Positions 49,467-58,432 of a DNA stretch of 64,000 nt are shown here, piece by piece. The notes below the pieces were generated by a model, which made no database searches, had not been told where the DNA came from, and saw only the letters and a program-made list of their open reading frames with translations. How positions within the stretch are numbered: the first letter of the stretch is position 1; each line of letters opens with the position of its first letter. Both the position numbers and the translations under genes were made by a program. The DNA comes from PCPOR2b sp965220385 (GTDB taxonomy: Bacteria > Poribacteria > WGA-4E > PCPOR2b), in NCBI GenBank assembly GCA_965220385.1, contig OZ244825.1, positions 186,001 to 250,000 of the forward strand. Reading direction: 5' to 3'.

Positions 49467-51389
49467 TCAAGCGTTGCGATAATCAATCATTGTCTGTCGA
49501 TACGCCTCTGGGACGCCGATGTCGAAACGCCTGCCTTTGACAACGTAACCCGAAAAATTATCCTCTTTCCGTAATTTATCCAAGCAGGAGGTCAACTGAA
49601 ATTCGCCACGCTCGCGGAGGCTATGGGTGATGTTTTCTTCAAGGTAGTCAAAGATTTCCGGCACCAATACATACATACCGAATACAGTCAGGAAGTTATC
49701 TGCGTCCAATCCCTCCACACGAAGACGCTGCCGCGCGTATTCTACAGCGGGTTTTTCGGAGAATTCTGTTATTGAAAGAATTGTATCCGACTCTTGCCAT
49801 GTGCCGGTCGCGCAACCAAAATTGTGAATCTTGTCTGCATGCGTAACTTTCAACCCAACCACGCTATGTTCCACCCGATCATAGACATCCAAGATCTGTC
49901 GTGCACAGGAAACCTCACTGTCGGAGGCATAGAGGTGATCGCCTAACATCAGCAAAAACGGCTCGCCATCTACCCATTCTCGTGCACAGAAAACAGCGTG
50001 CCCAAAGCCCTCCTGAACATCTTGGGTCACAAACGAAATCCGCTGCCCCAAGTCCATCAGGTACTCGGAATACTCCTGATCTTCCTTCGATAGCTTGTTG
50101 AAATTCTCAATAAACGGAGCCGTCTTAAAAAAACTTTCAAACAGTTCCTGATCTCTGCTTTGCACAACAAGACAAACCTCCTCGATGCCGGCATCAATCG
50201 CTTCTTCGACAATTGCCATGATCACCGGCTTCGGTTTGCCGGATTTGTCGATGATGGGAAAAAGCTCTTTCTTTATCGCCTTTGATGCTGGAAAAAGACG
50301 GGTCCCAAAACCGGCAGCGGGAATCACCGCTTTTCGCACACGCCGACCTGCCCGAATAACTAATTTCAAACAGGACATCTTCAGATCCCGTTCAATGATT
50401 TCGATAGCCTTCTCTTGGCTCGCTTGGTCCTTAACGATAAATTGTGCGGTGCCATCTCCTTGAGAGCCGACCCCTTTTCCGCCCAGTATGTACGGCTGAA
50501 TCGGACCGTAGTTGAGAATTTTATGCAACACAGGCGCCGTGAGTTGTGACGGACACGCGGGCTGAACGTGCGTATCGAATTCCGACTGTGCTTTTTTCAT
50601 CAGTTCCCCGATGTGTACCGCATCACCACCCTGTAACGCTTCGTACGCTTCGTGTGTTATCCCGGTGCTGATTGGACCAAGATATTTTTGAACGTTCCTC
50701 TGCATATCGTTCTCGGCAAAGGGATAACAGTGGTTGAGCTGATTCAGTATCTGTCTTGTATCCTTGACCGCACCCAGATCAACGATGATGAAGTATAAAT
50801 CTTTTGATACGTTGATCTCTTCAACGTCGATTCGGTCGCCGTCAAAGGTCATCATGATGGGGCGGTTGCCGTAAGCGCAGCCCTGATCCATCCGACCACA
50901 ACGGGAAGGGGTGGTAATCTCGCCGATGTAGGCGTATTCCATTTCGCCACGCACGGTCATCTTCAGGTCATAAACCCGATTGAATGCGCGAGCGACCAGT
51001 ACACAGGTTGCAGCACTCGACGAAAGCCCCTTCTTTGAAGGAAGGTCTGTCAGATAATTGTTGATATCAAGCCCATGCACCTGATAGTGTGTCAGGATCT
51101 GGTAGGCGACCCCCGCAGCATAACTGAAAAAGCCGCCCTTCTGTGCTTCGGCGAGAAGTGTCTCACTTTCCATCGGCACTTCAAACGGGTCCATTCGTGT
51201 GCCGTCGCTTAGGGTTGTTCGCAGAATCAGTTTGGTCGGGTGCGGATTAACCTCAGCATGAAGCCCCTGATTGGTGCTAGCGATGATTGCGTAACCCTTT
51301 TCTAAATCGGCATTCACACGCCGATAGCCGCCCGCCCAATCGGTATGTTCACCAAAGAGGCAGATCCGACCTGGCACAAAAATTTTCAT
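49467..51389 (-). CDS. Bifunctional sugar-1-kinase / UTP-sugar-1-phosphate uridylyltransferase fusion
   Basis: 640 residues. Residues 1 to about 345 are a GHMP kinase close to galactokinase: GRICLFGEHTDWAGG (7-21), the ATP loop LPSKKGLSSSA (116-126), SRCGRMDQG and a late glycine-rich GGKGVGSQGDG. Residues about 352-640 are a GalU-like nucleotidyltransferase: PAAGFGTRLFPASKAIKKEL (358-377 region), LMLGDHLY, ITEFSEKPAVE and FDIGVPEAY. Together they would turn a free sugar into its 1-phosphate and then into a UDP-sugar, giving one-protein salvage. The order is the reverse of the known FKP fucokinase/GDP-fucose pyrophosphorylase. No frameshift at the junction; the start fits MKIFVPGR. Confidence 0.85.
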   Translation of the reverse strand: MKIFVPGRICLFGEHTDWAGGYRRVNADLEKGYAIIASTNQGLHAEVNPHPTKLILRTTLSDGTRMDPFEVPMESETLLAEAQKGGFFSYAAGVAYQILTHYQVHGLDINNYLTDLPSKKGLSSSAATCVLVARAFNRVYDLKMTVRGEMEYAYIGEITTPSRCGRMDQGCAYGNRPIMMTFDGDRIDVEEINVSKDLYFIIVDLGAVKDTRQILNQLNHCYPFAENDMQRNVQKYLGPISTGITHEAYEALQGGDAVHIGELMKKAQSEFDTHVQPACPSQLTAPVLHKILNYGPIQPYILGGKGVGSQGDGTAQFIVKDQASQEKAIEIIERDLKMSCLKLVIRAGRRVRKAVIPAAGFGTRLFPASKAIKKELFPIIDKSGKPKPVIMAIVEEAIDAGIEEVCLVVQSRDQELFESFFKTAPFIENFNKLSKEDQEYSEYLMDLGQRISFVTQDVQEGFGHAVFCAREWVDGEPFLLMLGDHLYASDSEVSCARQILDVYDRVEHSVVGLKVTHADKIHNFGCATGTWQESDTILSITEFSEKPAVEYARQRLRVEGLDADNFLTVFGMYVLVPEIFDYLEENITHSLRERGEFQLTSCLDKLRKEDNFSGYVVKGRRFDIGVPEAYRQTMIDYRNA

Positions 51390-51451
51390 CTTCTGACTCC
51401 GTTTTGTCTACCTTTTCCTAAACACCCCTGACGGTCGATACATAGTGCATT

Positions 51452-53089
51452 CTACCAGCCTACCGCGTAGCCATCCCGCCGTGGATCTGAGCCGCCGATA
51501 AGTGCACCCGAATCTGCGTCAATCTGAATCGCCTGTGCACTGCCGGGGCCGTCCCAATCACCCAAAATGCGAAGATCATGGCCCCGTTGAGCGAGTCCAC
51601 TGCGGACCTCTTCCGGGAATCGCCCTTCTAACTGGAGTGCATCCTCGCAGGTGTGCGGTATGGTCGATTCCATCGGGTTCTGGAGGTTACGCCAACGTGG
51701 TGCTTCAACGGTCTCTTGCGGCGTCATCCCGAAATCGACGATGTGTGTAATCAACTGAAGGTTGGTTTGGACCTGCGTATCTGCTCCCGGTGTTCCGCAG
51801 GCAAGGAACGGTTTGCCATCCTTTGTTACAATCACAGGGTTCATGGTATGCCGCACACGCTTGCCGGGCATGAGGCAATTCGGATGGTCTTCCTCGAGAT
51901 GCCAATACGTCATCCGATTGTTGAGCAAGATACCGGTCTCTCCTGCGATAAGGCTTGAACCAAATCCCGACTGTATACTCTGCAACACGCAGACCGCATT
52001 TCCTGCGCCATCCGCTGTACAAAAGCAGGTGGTGTCCTCAAATTGTTCGGGACCGCCGGATGGAACATCAGTTGCTGCTCGGTCGGGATCGATGCGTTCC
52101 GCCTGCTTTTTCGCATATTCTTTCGATAACATACCTGTGATGGGAACGTCAACCCAATCCGGATCTGCCATATATTTCTCCCGATCCGCAAAGGAGAGTT
52201 TTTTTGCTTCGACCATCAGGTGAACGCTTTCAGCGGTGTTGCAGCCCATCGACTTCAGATCGAACTGCTCGACGATGTTCAATTCCTGTAATAGGATATG
52301 TCCACTCGAATTGGGTGGCATCTCATACACTTCATATCCCCGATAGTTCGTGTGGATCGGATCGCTCCAACGGGCGTGGTAATCTGCCAAATCCTTTTCA
52401 GTCAACAATCCATCATACTGTTCGCTAAACTCCACAATCGCTCTGGCAATTTCACCTTCATAGAGAGTGCCACGTCCTTCTGCTGCGATTTTTCGCAAAG
52501 TTTCCGCAAGTGCCTTGTTATAGATAATCTCGCCCGGTCCGGGCGGATCGCCATCATTCGTAAATATTGGACGTGTATATGGATCTGCAGCGAAACGTGG
52601 ATTTTCGCCTTTGAGTCCCCCAGCAAGGTTGTGGCTGATTGGGAAGCCGTTTTCGCAGAGCGAGATTGCTGGTTCAAATGCCTGCTCCAATTTAAGGGCA
52701 CCGTAGCGCTCGTGCGCTTTCAGCCAGCCATCGACAATCCCCGGCACCGAGACGCTGCGGATACCCTTCATCGGAATCCCGCCATCCCGCAGATACAGTT
52801 CGCGGGTCGCAGCGTAAGGTGCTGGACCTGTCGCGTTCACACCTGTTACCGTGCCTGTTTCAGCCCAGTAGATCAGAATAAATCCATCTCCGCCGACGCC
52901 GGATCCTGCCGGTTCGACCACACCCAACGCCGCTGCTGTTGCGACTGCGGCATCAACGGCATTTCCGCCCGCCGAAATTGCTTGAATCCCAGCCTGTGAT
53001 GCCAGCATATGTCCAGATGTCACCATGCCGTTCCTACCCATCGCAGAGGGTCGGAATCCTGAAAATTTAATCCCATGGGGTGATTGCAT
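51452..53089 (-). CDS. Gamma-glutamyltranspeptidase-like Ntn hydrolase
   Basis: 545 residues, typical GGT length. GGNAVDAAVATAAALGVVEPAGSGVGGDGF near the N-terminus is diagnostic, and the self-processing threonine is in EDTTCFCTADGAGNAV (about residue 355). GSSLIAGETGILLNNRM follows. In the canonical TTHxS motif, His and Ser are replaced by Cys (TTCFC), so activity may differ. There is no signal peptide, unlike the periplasmic GGTs, suggesting a cytoplasmic enzyme or a cephalosporin-acylase-like relative. It lies 62 bases upstream of the kinase fusion on the same strand, possibly one transcript. Confidence 0.85.
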   Translation of the reverse strand: MQSPHGIKFSGFRPSAMGRNGMVTSGHMLASQAGIQAISAGGNAVDAAVATAAALGVVEPAGSGVGGDGFILIYWAETGTVTGVNATGPAPYAATRELYLRDGGIPMKGIRSVSVPGIVDGWLKAHERYGALKLEQAFEPAISLCENGFPISHNLAGGLKGENPRFAADPYTRPIFTNDGDPPGPGEIIYNKALAETLRKIAAEGRGTLYEGEIARAIVEFSEQYDGLLTEKDLADYHARWSDPIHTNYRGYEVYEMPPNSSGHILLQELNIVEQFDLKSMGCNTAESVHLMVEAKKLSFADREKYMADPDWVDVPITGMLSKEYAKKQAERIDPDRAATDVPSGGPEQFEDTTCFCTADGAGNAVCVLQSIQSGFGSSLIAGETGILLNNRMTYWHLEEDHPNCLMPGKRVRHTMNPVIVTKDGKPFLACGTPGADTQVQTNLQLITHIVDFGMTPQETVEAPRWRNLQNPMESTIPHTCEDALQLEGRFPEEVRSGLAQRGHDLRILGDWDGPGSAQAIQIDADSGALIGGSDPRRDGYAVGW

Positions 53090-53448
53090 ATGTTATCCTC
53101 CGAAATTGTAAGCCAACCTATCATAGGTTTTGAATTCTTGGGAGATTTCTCTGCTATTATCAGGCACAACCTTAGCACCATTGGCGCTGAAAAATCAAGG
53201 GAAACTTATCCACTCTGGGCGCATCACGCAGCGTCAAGGTAAAAGTCACTGCCGCCAAAATTGGAACAAACCGTTTTTCCCTGTGTGTAAACTATTAAGC
53301 ATCTTATCACAATTCTAAGCGGCACATCAATTTAATTCTCCGGTTGCTGATGGTCTTGAGGGAACAATCAACCGCTTGGATAGCATGTTCCGTTCAGTGC
53401 TGCACAAGCGCAGTTCCACGAACTTGAGGAATCAATATCAATCGGCGC
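53090..53448. other. Gap between divergent genes, nothing recognised
   Basis: About 450 bases between the GGT-like and TPR genes. A 62-codon frame at 53130 lacks a ribosome-binding site. The only clear signal is the promoter at 53449. Confidence 0.4.
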
Positions 53449-53477
53449 TTGACACCTTCAAGCAAAGATGATAAAAT
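53449..53477 (+). promoter_or_regulatory. Sigma-70 promoter of the TPR gene
   Basis: TTGACA (53449-53454), 17 bases, TAAAAT (53472-53477), the same pair as at 12796. Confidence 0.65.
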
Positions 53478-53542
53478 GCGCTCACGCTTTTTTAACAAAA
53501 ACACATCAGCAGGGGCAAACCACACCAACAGGAGTTTGAAAA

Positions 53543-54781
53543 ATGAAAAAATTCATTATTGTAGAGATTATCGTTGTCGTAGCCTTGGTAATCGGCTTTT
53601 TGGTTGGTAGGGCATCAAATTCAACAAACAACCTCGCCGCCTACTACACAAACGCGGACGCCGCGTGGGCAAAGGCTCAGAAAGCAGACACGCCTCCCGT
53701 AACGCTTGAAGATGAAGATCAGAAGCGTGTAAGCCAGGTCAGGGCTTTATACCGACATGTATTCGAGAAATACCCTGACAGTCGTTGGGCGGATGATGCT
53801 ATCTATCAGCTGGCATCGCGGCTTGGACGAACGGATGAGGAGGCTTTTGCCCTATTTCGGCGACTCATTAATGCCTACCCTGACAGCGAATGGACGGATG
53901 ATTCTCTATACACTATCGCCATCGCTTACTATCGAAGGGCAGAAGAAACGAAAAAAACGGACAGCGTTGAAAGTGCAGATGTCGACTATGACCGGGCATC
54001 GGCGATGTTCAATCGACTCATTGAAGATTATCCGGGTAGTGTGCTTGCCGACGAATCGCGTTTCAACAGAGCGATGTGTCTCTATGGGAAAGAGAAATGG
54101 ACTGCCGCACTTGAGGCGTTGGGTGTGTTACGGGAAGACTTCATAGGTAATGAGCTCATCCACAGCATTGTCTACTACACAGGGGTGATCTTTACCGAGA
54201 AGCAAGCCTATGAGGATGCACGGGTTGAATTTCAGAATGTCGTTGATTCAGGACATGAGCAACTTGCCCCACTTGCACAGTTCGGTATCGGTCAAACCTA
54301 TTTCGCAGAAGTCAAATATGATGAAGCGATCGACAGCTATCAACAGGTAATTGACAAATTCCCTGATACTACAATGGCACAGGATGCACATTTTAACATC
54401 GGTTGGGCGTATGAAAAGTTGAAAAAATATGATGAAGCAATTATCCAACTGGAGGGGGCGATAGAGAAGTATCCGCACAATGCGAATACCTCCAATATGC
54501 AGTTCTATGTTGGGCAGATTTATTACGCAAAGGATGATACTGACGGGGCGATTAATGCGTATCGGAAGGTCGCCGATAATCCAACCTATGATTACGATAC
54601 GCGGAGGCAGGCGCAATACTGGATTGGTAATATCTACGAAACAGCGGACAGGACGGACGAAGCGATAGAAGAATACCAGAAACTGCTCAAGGACTTCCCG
54701 GAACCCCACCGCACACTCCGCCATCCATCGAACAATATTAACGAGAACTATATTCAGAAACTACGTACCGGAGAATTATAA
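53543..54781 (+). CDS. Membrane-anchored TPR protein
   Basis: 412 residues. An uncleaved N-terminal anchor (FIIVEIIVVVALVIGFLVG, residues 4-22) is followed by nine or so TPR units of the YbgF/BamD style (for example VFEKYPDSRWADDAIYQLAS, LIEDYPGSVLADESRFNRA, VIDKFPDTTMAQDAHFNIGW). It is probably a periplasmic scaffold for envelope protein assembly (inference). AGGAG lies 9 bases before the ATG. It has its own promoter and no operon partner. Confidence 0.85.
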   Translation: MKKFIIVEIIVVVALVIGFLVGRASNSTNNLAAYYTNADAAWAKAQKADTPPVTLEDEDQKRVSQVRALYRHVFEKYPDSRWADDAIYQLASRLGRTDEEAFALFRRLINAYPDSEWTDDSLYTIAIAYYRRAEETKKTDSVESADVDYDRASAMFNRLIEDYPGSVLADESRFNRAMCLYGKEKWTAALEALGVLREDFIGNELIHSIVYYTGVIFTEKQAYEDARVEFQNVVDSGHEQLAPLAQFGIGQTYFAEVKYDEAIDSYQQVIDKFPDTTMAQDAHFNIGWAYEKLKKYDEAIIQLEGAIEKYPHNANTSNMQFYVGQIYYAKDDTDGAINAYRKVADNPTYDYDTRRQAQYWIGNIYETADRTDEAIEEYQKLLKDFPEPHRTLRHPSNNINENYIQKLRTGEL

Positions 54782-54946
54782 ACGACTTCTGGCATCACAA
54801 ACTTCGGTTTTACAGGCAGGCAAACCTTGTGGAGGTGCTCAACCTTCGCAAGGTTGTGCTCGCTGCATCGATTGATTCCACCGTCTACATCTCCAAAACC
54901 CCTCCCACGCGATTCCTATCTCTCCCGATAAACCGAATCTTACACC

Positions 54947-55690
54947 TCAACGACGATGGACATCAAGGTAGATAAACACCCGCTCGATCTGCTCAATGCG
55001 TTTCTGCAAAGCTGCCGCGCGCTCAAAGCGTAGAGCGATCGCCTCTTGGTTTCGTTCTATGGTCAGTTTCTTAATGACCGCTTTATATCTCCCATCCAGT
55101 ATCCGAATCACATCTCTAATCATCGCACGATACGCTTTACGGTCAACCTTCGCCGCGCAAGGGGCTTGACAACGCTTTAAGTGATAACTGAAGCACGGCT
55201 TAAAATCTGGCAGTGGGGTGATCGTTCCGTCACAGGTCCGAATCGGAAAAATCCGATGTAAAACCTCAATAACCTCCCTTGTCCATCTCAGACTTGAGTA
55301 CGGGCCAAAATATCGCGCTTTATCAGCTTCCTCCTTGAAAACGATCGTTACCTTGGGGAAATCCTCGTTGGTAGAGATCTTAATGAACGGAGACCGCCGG
55401 ACAGATTTCAGACTGGTATTGTACGGGGGTTGGTGATGTTTGATCAGTCGGGATTCCAGCAGTAACGCCTCTAACTCCGAAGCACAAACCTGATACTCAA
55501 CCTGTGTGGCGTGCTGCACCAACCGTTTAATCTTGCCCCAACGGTTCTGCTTGGAATTATATAGGTAGGACCGAACCCGTTTCTTGAGGGATTTTGCCTT
55601 GCCGATGTAGAGAATCTCCCCGGACCTGCTGAGAAAAAAATACACGCCCGGCAGCGACGGGAGATTAACAACCATTTCCTTAGTAAGCAT
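54947..55690 (-). CDS. Short UvrC-like GIY-YIG nuclease
   Basis: 247 residues that match only the N-terminal half of UvrC (about 600). The GIY-YIG domain has PGVYFFLSRSGEILYIGKAK (14-33). A cysteine-rich segment (FSYHLKRCQAPC) and a UVR-like coiled helix with ALRFERAAALQKRIEQIERV complete it. The RNase-H-like 5' nuclease and helix-hairpin-helix parts are missing. The DNA beyond the stop shows no UvrC-like continuation, so this is not a simple frameshift. It resembles E. coli Cho, which makes only the 3' incision, but unlike Cho it keeps a UVR motif and so might still bind UvrB. An alternative ATG lies at 55675. Confidence 0.8.
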   Translation of the reverse strand: MLTKEMVVNLPSLPGVYFFLSRSGEILYIGKAKSLKKRVRSYLYNSKQNRWGKIKRLVQHATQVEYQVCASELEALLLESRLIKHHQPPYNTSLKSVRRSPFIKISTNEDFPKVTIVFKEEADKARYFGPYSSLRWTREVIEVLHRIFPIRTCDGTITPLPDFKPCFSYHLKRCQAPCAAKVDRKAYRAMIRDVIRILDGRYKAVIKKLTIERNQEAIALRFERAAALQKRIEQIERVFIYLDVHRR

Positions 55691-55823
55691 ACTACTTTCA
55701 GAAGTGAATGGAGGGTGGAAGGAAAGGAAGGAGGGTGGAAATTGTTTGAACTTTCAGTTCTTCGCTTTCCGCTATTCAGGTTCTTGCGTGCAGATAGGGT
55801 GAATCGAAAAGAGAATCGTGGGC

Positions 55824-56549
55824 TTAATTTGCGAACGGGAAGGTTCCTGCATATCCGCGCGGACGTGAGACGTGCCAAATCCCGTCATACATCGGTGTCA
55901 CCTGATAATGGCACACCACGTTACTCCGCTCCATATCGTCCCGTTCTTTCGCGCCTTGGTGGGGAATATGGTTGATAAACAGGACGCAGTCGCCCGCTTT
56001 GGGGTGGAGCACAACGTGCTCTTGTGCCTCGCACCACGCCTCAAACTTGGGACGGTCCAGGGGATATAGGTGAGGTGGCTCGACGAGATGTCCGCCCTTG
56101 ACATACTTCAAATGCCCCGAACCGGGGTCATTGTCCTGAAAATAGTAGGTGGCGTTGAGCCCAATCGGAGACACCGCGAAGCGATGCTGTTCCGCCGCCC
56201 GTTTCTCCTGCCAGTAGCCGTAGAAATCGAGGTGCCATTCCTGAAGGTACGGTCCCGGATTGATATGAGCGCGCAGACTCCGCAGTTGACACTGTTTCCC
56301 CATCATTCCTTCGAGGTATGGACGGACATTTGGATGTCCTATCAATGGGGCATACGTTTCCGGTTCTCGGTCTAACAGCGTGTCAAACCACATATTTCCT
56401 ACCGCGTTAAGCCCTTCCTCCCAGCCCATCTCGCGGGCATGGTTGATGCGCTGTCGAATATGTTCCGTCTCTTCCGGAGATAATGCTCCTTCTATCAGTA
56501 TGAAGCCGTCCTGCTCTAATCTGTCCAGTTGGTTTTCGATGTTTTCCAT
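55824..56549 (-). CDS. Phytanoyl-CoA dioxygenase (PhyH) family oxygenase
   Basis: 241 residues. The iron ligands are His106 and Asp108 (LQEWHLDF) and His197 (INHIPHQG); RLEQDGFILIEGALSPEE is the usual PhyH beginning. The substrate is unknown. The frame is open to a TTG at 56582, but the ATG at 56549 with AAGGAG a little upstream is more likely. Third member of this oxygenase superfamily in the window. Confidence 0.85.
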   Translation of the reverse strand: MENIENQLDRLEQDGFILIEGALSPEETEHIRQRINHAREMGWEEGLNAVGNMWFDTLLDREPETYAPLIGHPNVRPYLEGMMGKQCQLRSLRAHINPGPYLQEWHLDFYGYWQEKRAAEQHRFAVSPIGLNATYYFQDNDPGSGHLKYVKGGHLVEPPHLYPLDRPKFEAWCEAQEHVVLHPKAGDCVLFINHIPHQGAKERDDMERSNVVCHYQVTPMYDGIWHVSRPRGYAGTFPFAN

Positions 56550-56944
56550 GGACCGCGGAGGTCTCCTTCCCAGTCGTATCAATTTTTGAGGTAACCGATA
56601 TCACCCTTAGTTTACTACAGCTTGCCGAAATCGTCAATCCACAATTAGCGATAAAAATCATCTGTGGTCAATTAGGGAGTTACGCATCAAGTCCCCCTGA
56701 CAAGGGGGATTTAGGGGGTTGCCTTTAATTCAAACTGTCTAAGTAAGTCTAAAATCTACGGGAGCGCCGAAAACGGAGGATTATTCTCGGTGGTTTAGGA
56801 TATAAGGAACGGAGATCCTCATTCGCTCCAGTTGATCCGCTCAATATAACCGTCTTTCTGCCGTGCTTACCGAGTTGGTATCATCAAAATGTCGATACTC
56901 CTGTATTATAAGATTATAGGAATTCGCATGGCAATTTTCTACGC
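56550..56944. other. Gap with repeat fragments
   Basis: No gene. TTAGGGAGTTACGCATCAAG at about 56683 resembles one end of the TAGGAGTTACGCA elements without a matching right end. It is followed by a CCCCCTGACAAGGGGG hairpin. CGGAGATCC at about 56807 recalls the 7852 cassette. Confidence 0.45.
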
Positions 56945-56974
56945 TTGCGAATACCTCTCCAAGTGTGGTAGAAT
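56945..56974 (+). promoter_or_regulatory. Probable asd promoter
   Basis: TTGCGA (56945-56950), 18 bases, TAGAAT (56969-56974), about 55 bases before the asd ATG. Confidence 0.5.
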
Positions 56975-57036
56975 ATCCCATCAAAAGTTTAGTCAAATAG
57001 GACTTGCGAAATCTAATTCTTCAAGAGGTTTATAAG

Positions 57037-58047
57037 ATGGATAGGAGTTATCGTGTCGCCATCGTTGGGGCAACAGGAGCGGTTGGCACGACCATGCGGC
57101 AGATTCTGGAAGAACGCGCTTTCCCCATCGATTCACTCAAGTTACTCGCTTCCCATCGTTCTGCCGGTGAGATTTTAACATTCAAAGATCAACCCATCGT
57201 AATCGAAGAGCTAACGCACGATTCATTTGATGATGTCGATTTGGTGTTTTCGTCAGCGGGCGCATCCGTCAGTCGCGAGTTTATACCGACTGCAATCGAA
57301 AAGGAGTGTCTCGTCATTGATAACACCAGTGCGTTTCGGATGGACGCAGATACGCCGTTAGTTATCCCCGAAGTAAATATGCAAGCAGCAATGCGGCATC
57401 AAGGCTTAATCGCCAATCCAAACTGTTCAACCATCCAAATGCTGGTGGCACTCAAGCCGCTCTACGACGAAGCAGGCATTAAACGTATCGTTGTTTCGAC
57501 CTATCAAAGTGTTTCGGGAAAAAGCGGATCCGCTGTCATTGAACTGGTTGATCAGACAACCGCTGCGTTGGAAGGGCGTCCAATTACATGTGATCAGTTT
57601 CCACATCAAATGGCGTTTAACGTTGCCTTCGATTGGCCCTTTGCCGATGATGGTTACAGCGAAGAAGAACTGAAAATGGTTAAGGAAACGCACAAGATAC
57701 TCGAAGACGATACCATTGGCGTTTCAGCGACAACCGTTCGAGTGCCAGTATTCTTTGCCCATTCTGAATCCGTTAACATTCAAACAGACAGAAAACTTAC
57801 CGCTGACGAAGCGCGTCGGATCCTTTCTCAAGCCCGCGGTGTTACTGTTATCGACGATCCGAAAAGCCGGTCCTATCCTCTGGCTATCAATGCTGCAGGA
57901 CAGGATGATGTCTATGTTGGACGCATCCGTGAGGATGACTCGATTGAAAACGGCTTAAACTTGTGGGTCGTTGCAGACAATCTCCGTAAGGGTGCCGCAC
58001 TGAACGCTATTCAGATTGCTGAGATCTTGGATCAGATTAATGTGTAA
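57037..58047 (+). CDS. asd: Aspartate-semialdehyde dehydrogenase
   Basis: 336 residues. NADP-dependent reduction of aspartyl phosphate to aspartate semialdehyde, feeding lysine/diaminopimelate, threonine and methionine. The cofactor loop is IVGATGAVG (9-17), the active-site cysteine is Cys130 in NPNCSTIQM, and TYQSVSGKSGSAV follows. The late HSESVNI (substrate-side His) and NLWVVADNLRKGAA are present. The ATG at 57037 with AAGAGG upstream is preferred to a TTG at 57004. It is a stand-alone gene. Confidence 0.95.
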   Translation: MDRSYRVAIVGATGAVGTTMRQILEERAFPIDSLKLLASHRSAGEILTFKDQPIVIEELTHDSFDDVDLVFSSAGASVSREFIPTAIEKECLVIDNTSAFRMDADTPLVIPEVNMQAAMRHQGLIANPNCSTIQMLVALKPLYDEAGIKRIVVSTYQSVSGKSGSAVIELVDQTTAALEGRPITCDQFPHQMAFNVAFDWPFADDGYSEEELKMVKETHKILEDDTIGVSATTVRVPVFFAHSESVNIQTDRKLTADEARRILSQARGVTVIDDPKSRSYPLAINAAGQDDVYVGRIREDDSIENGLNLWVVADNLRKGAALNAIQIAEILDQINV

Positions 58048-58219
58048 TCGCTACATAGGTGCTCCAGTCAGCAACCGGTGGGGAACAGCTATCGTTGTTC
58101 CCTGCTGAAAGTGCCTAAGTCCCATAGAACCAAAGCAGCACTACAAGTATTTGCCCTCCCCTTGAATCAAACCGACAAACCAACGCTAACAGAAAACCTC
58201 AAGGAGTCAAATCGAACAG

Positions 58220-58429
58220 ATGTCCTCCACACTTGAGAACGAGTTAGGTGAAATCTATGAGCGGGAAGTCGAAAAACTGATCGAATCTGAGCGCAAATAT
58301 CACCCAACCCTCGGAGCAGCCGACGTTGCCGCTGTTGTTCAGGCATTTCGATTTGCACTTGAACATGGAGTCGATAAAGTCACCGTCCAAATGCTCTACG
58401 ATATGGTCAATGACAGGTCGGGAGATTGA
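58220..58429 (+). CDS. Small helical protein encoded before the Rad50-like gene
   Basis: 69 residues, not a family I recognise. Two predicted helices: a charged N-terminal one (ELGEIYEREVEKLIESERKY) and a second one after a Pro-Thr-Leu-Gly turn (AADVAAVVQAFRFALEHG), then VTVQMLYDMVNDRSGD. CAAGGAG lies 11 bases before the ATG. It ends 3 bases before the ATPase gene, so the two are translationally linked and the small protein may be a partner or regulator. The spacing supports a real gene; function unknown. Confidence 0.6.
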   Translation: MSSTLENELGEIYEREVEKLIESERKYHPTLGAADVAAVVQAFRFALEHGVDKVTVQMLYDMVNDRSGD

Positions 58430-58432
58430 CGT

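Noticed and set aside
52298..52999. 233-codon plus-strand frame
   Set aside because: It lies entirely antisense to the well-supported GGT-like gene and shows no motif of its own.
54947..55690. uvrC broken by a frameshift
   Set aside because: I looked beyond the stop on the minus strand and found no UvrC-like continuation in any frame, so a genuine short protein is more likely.
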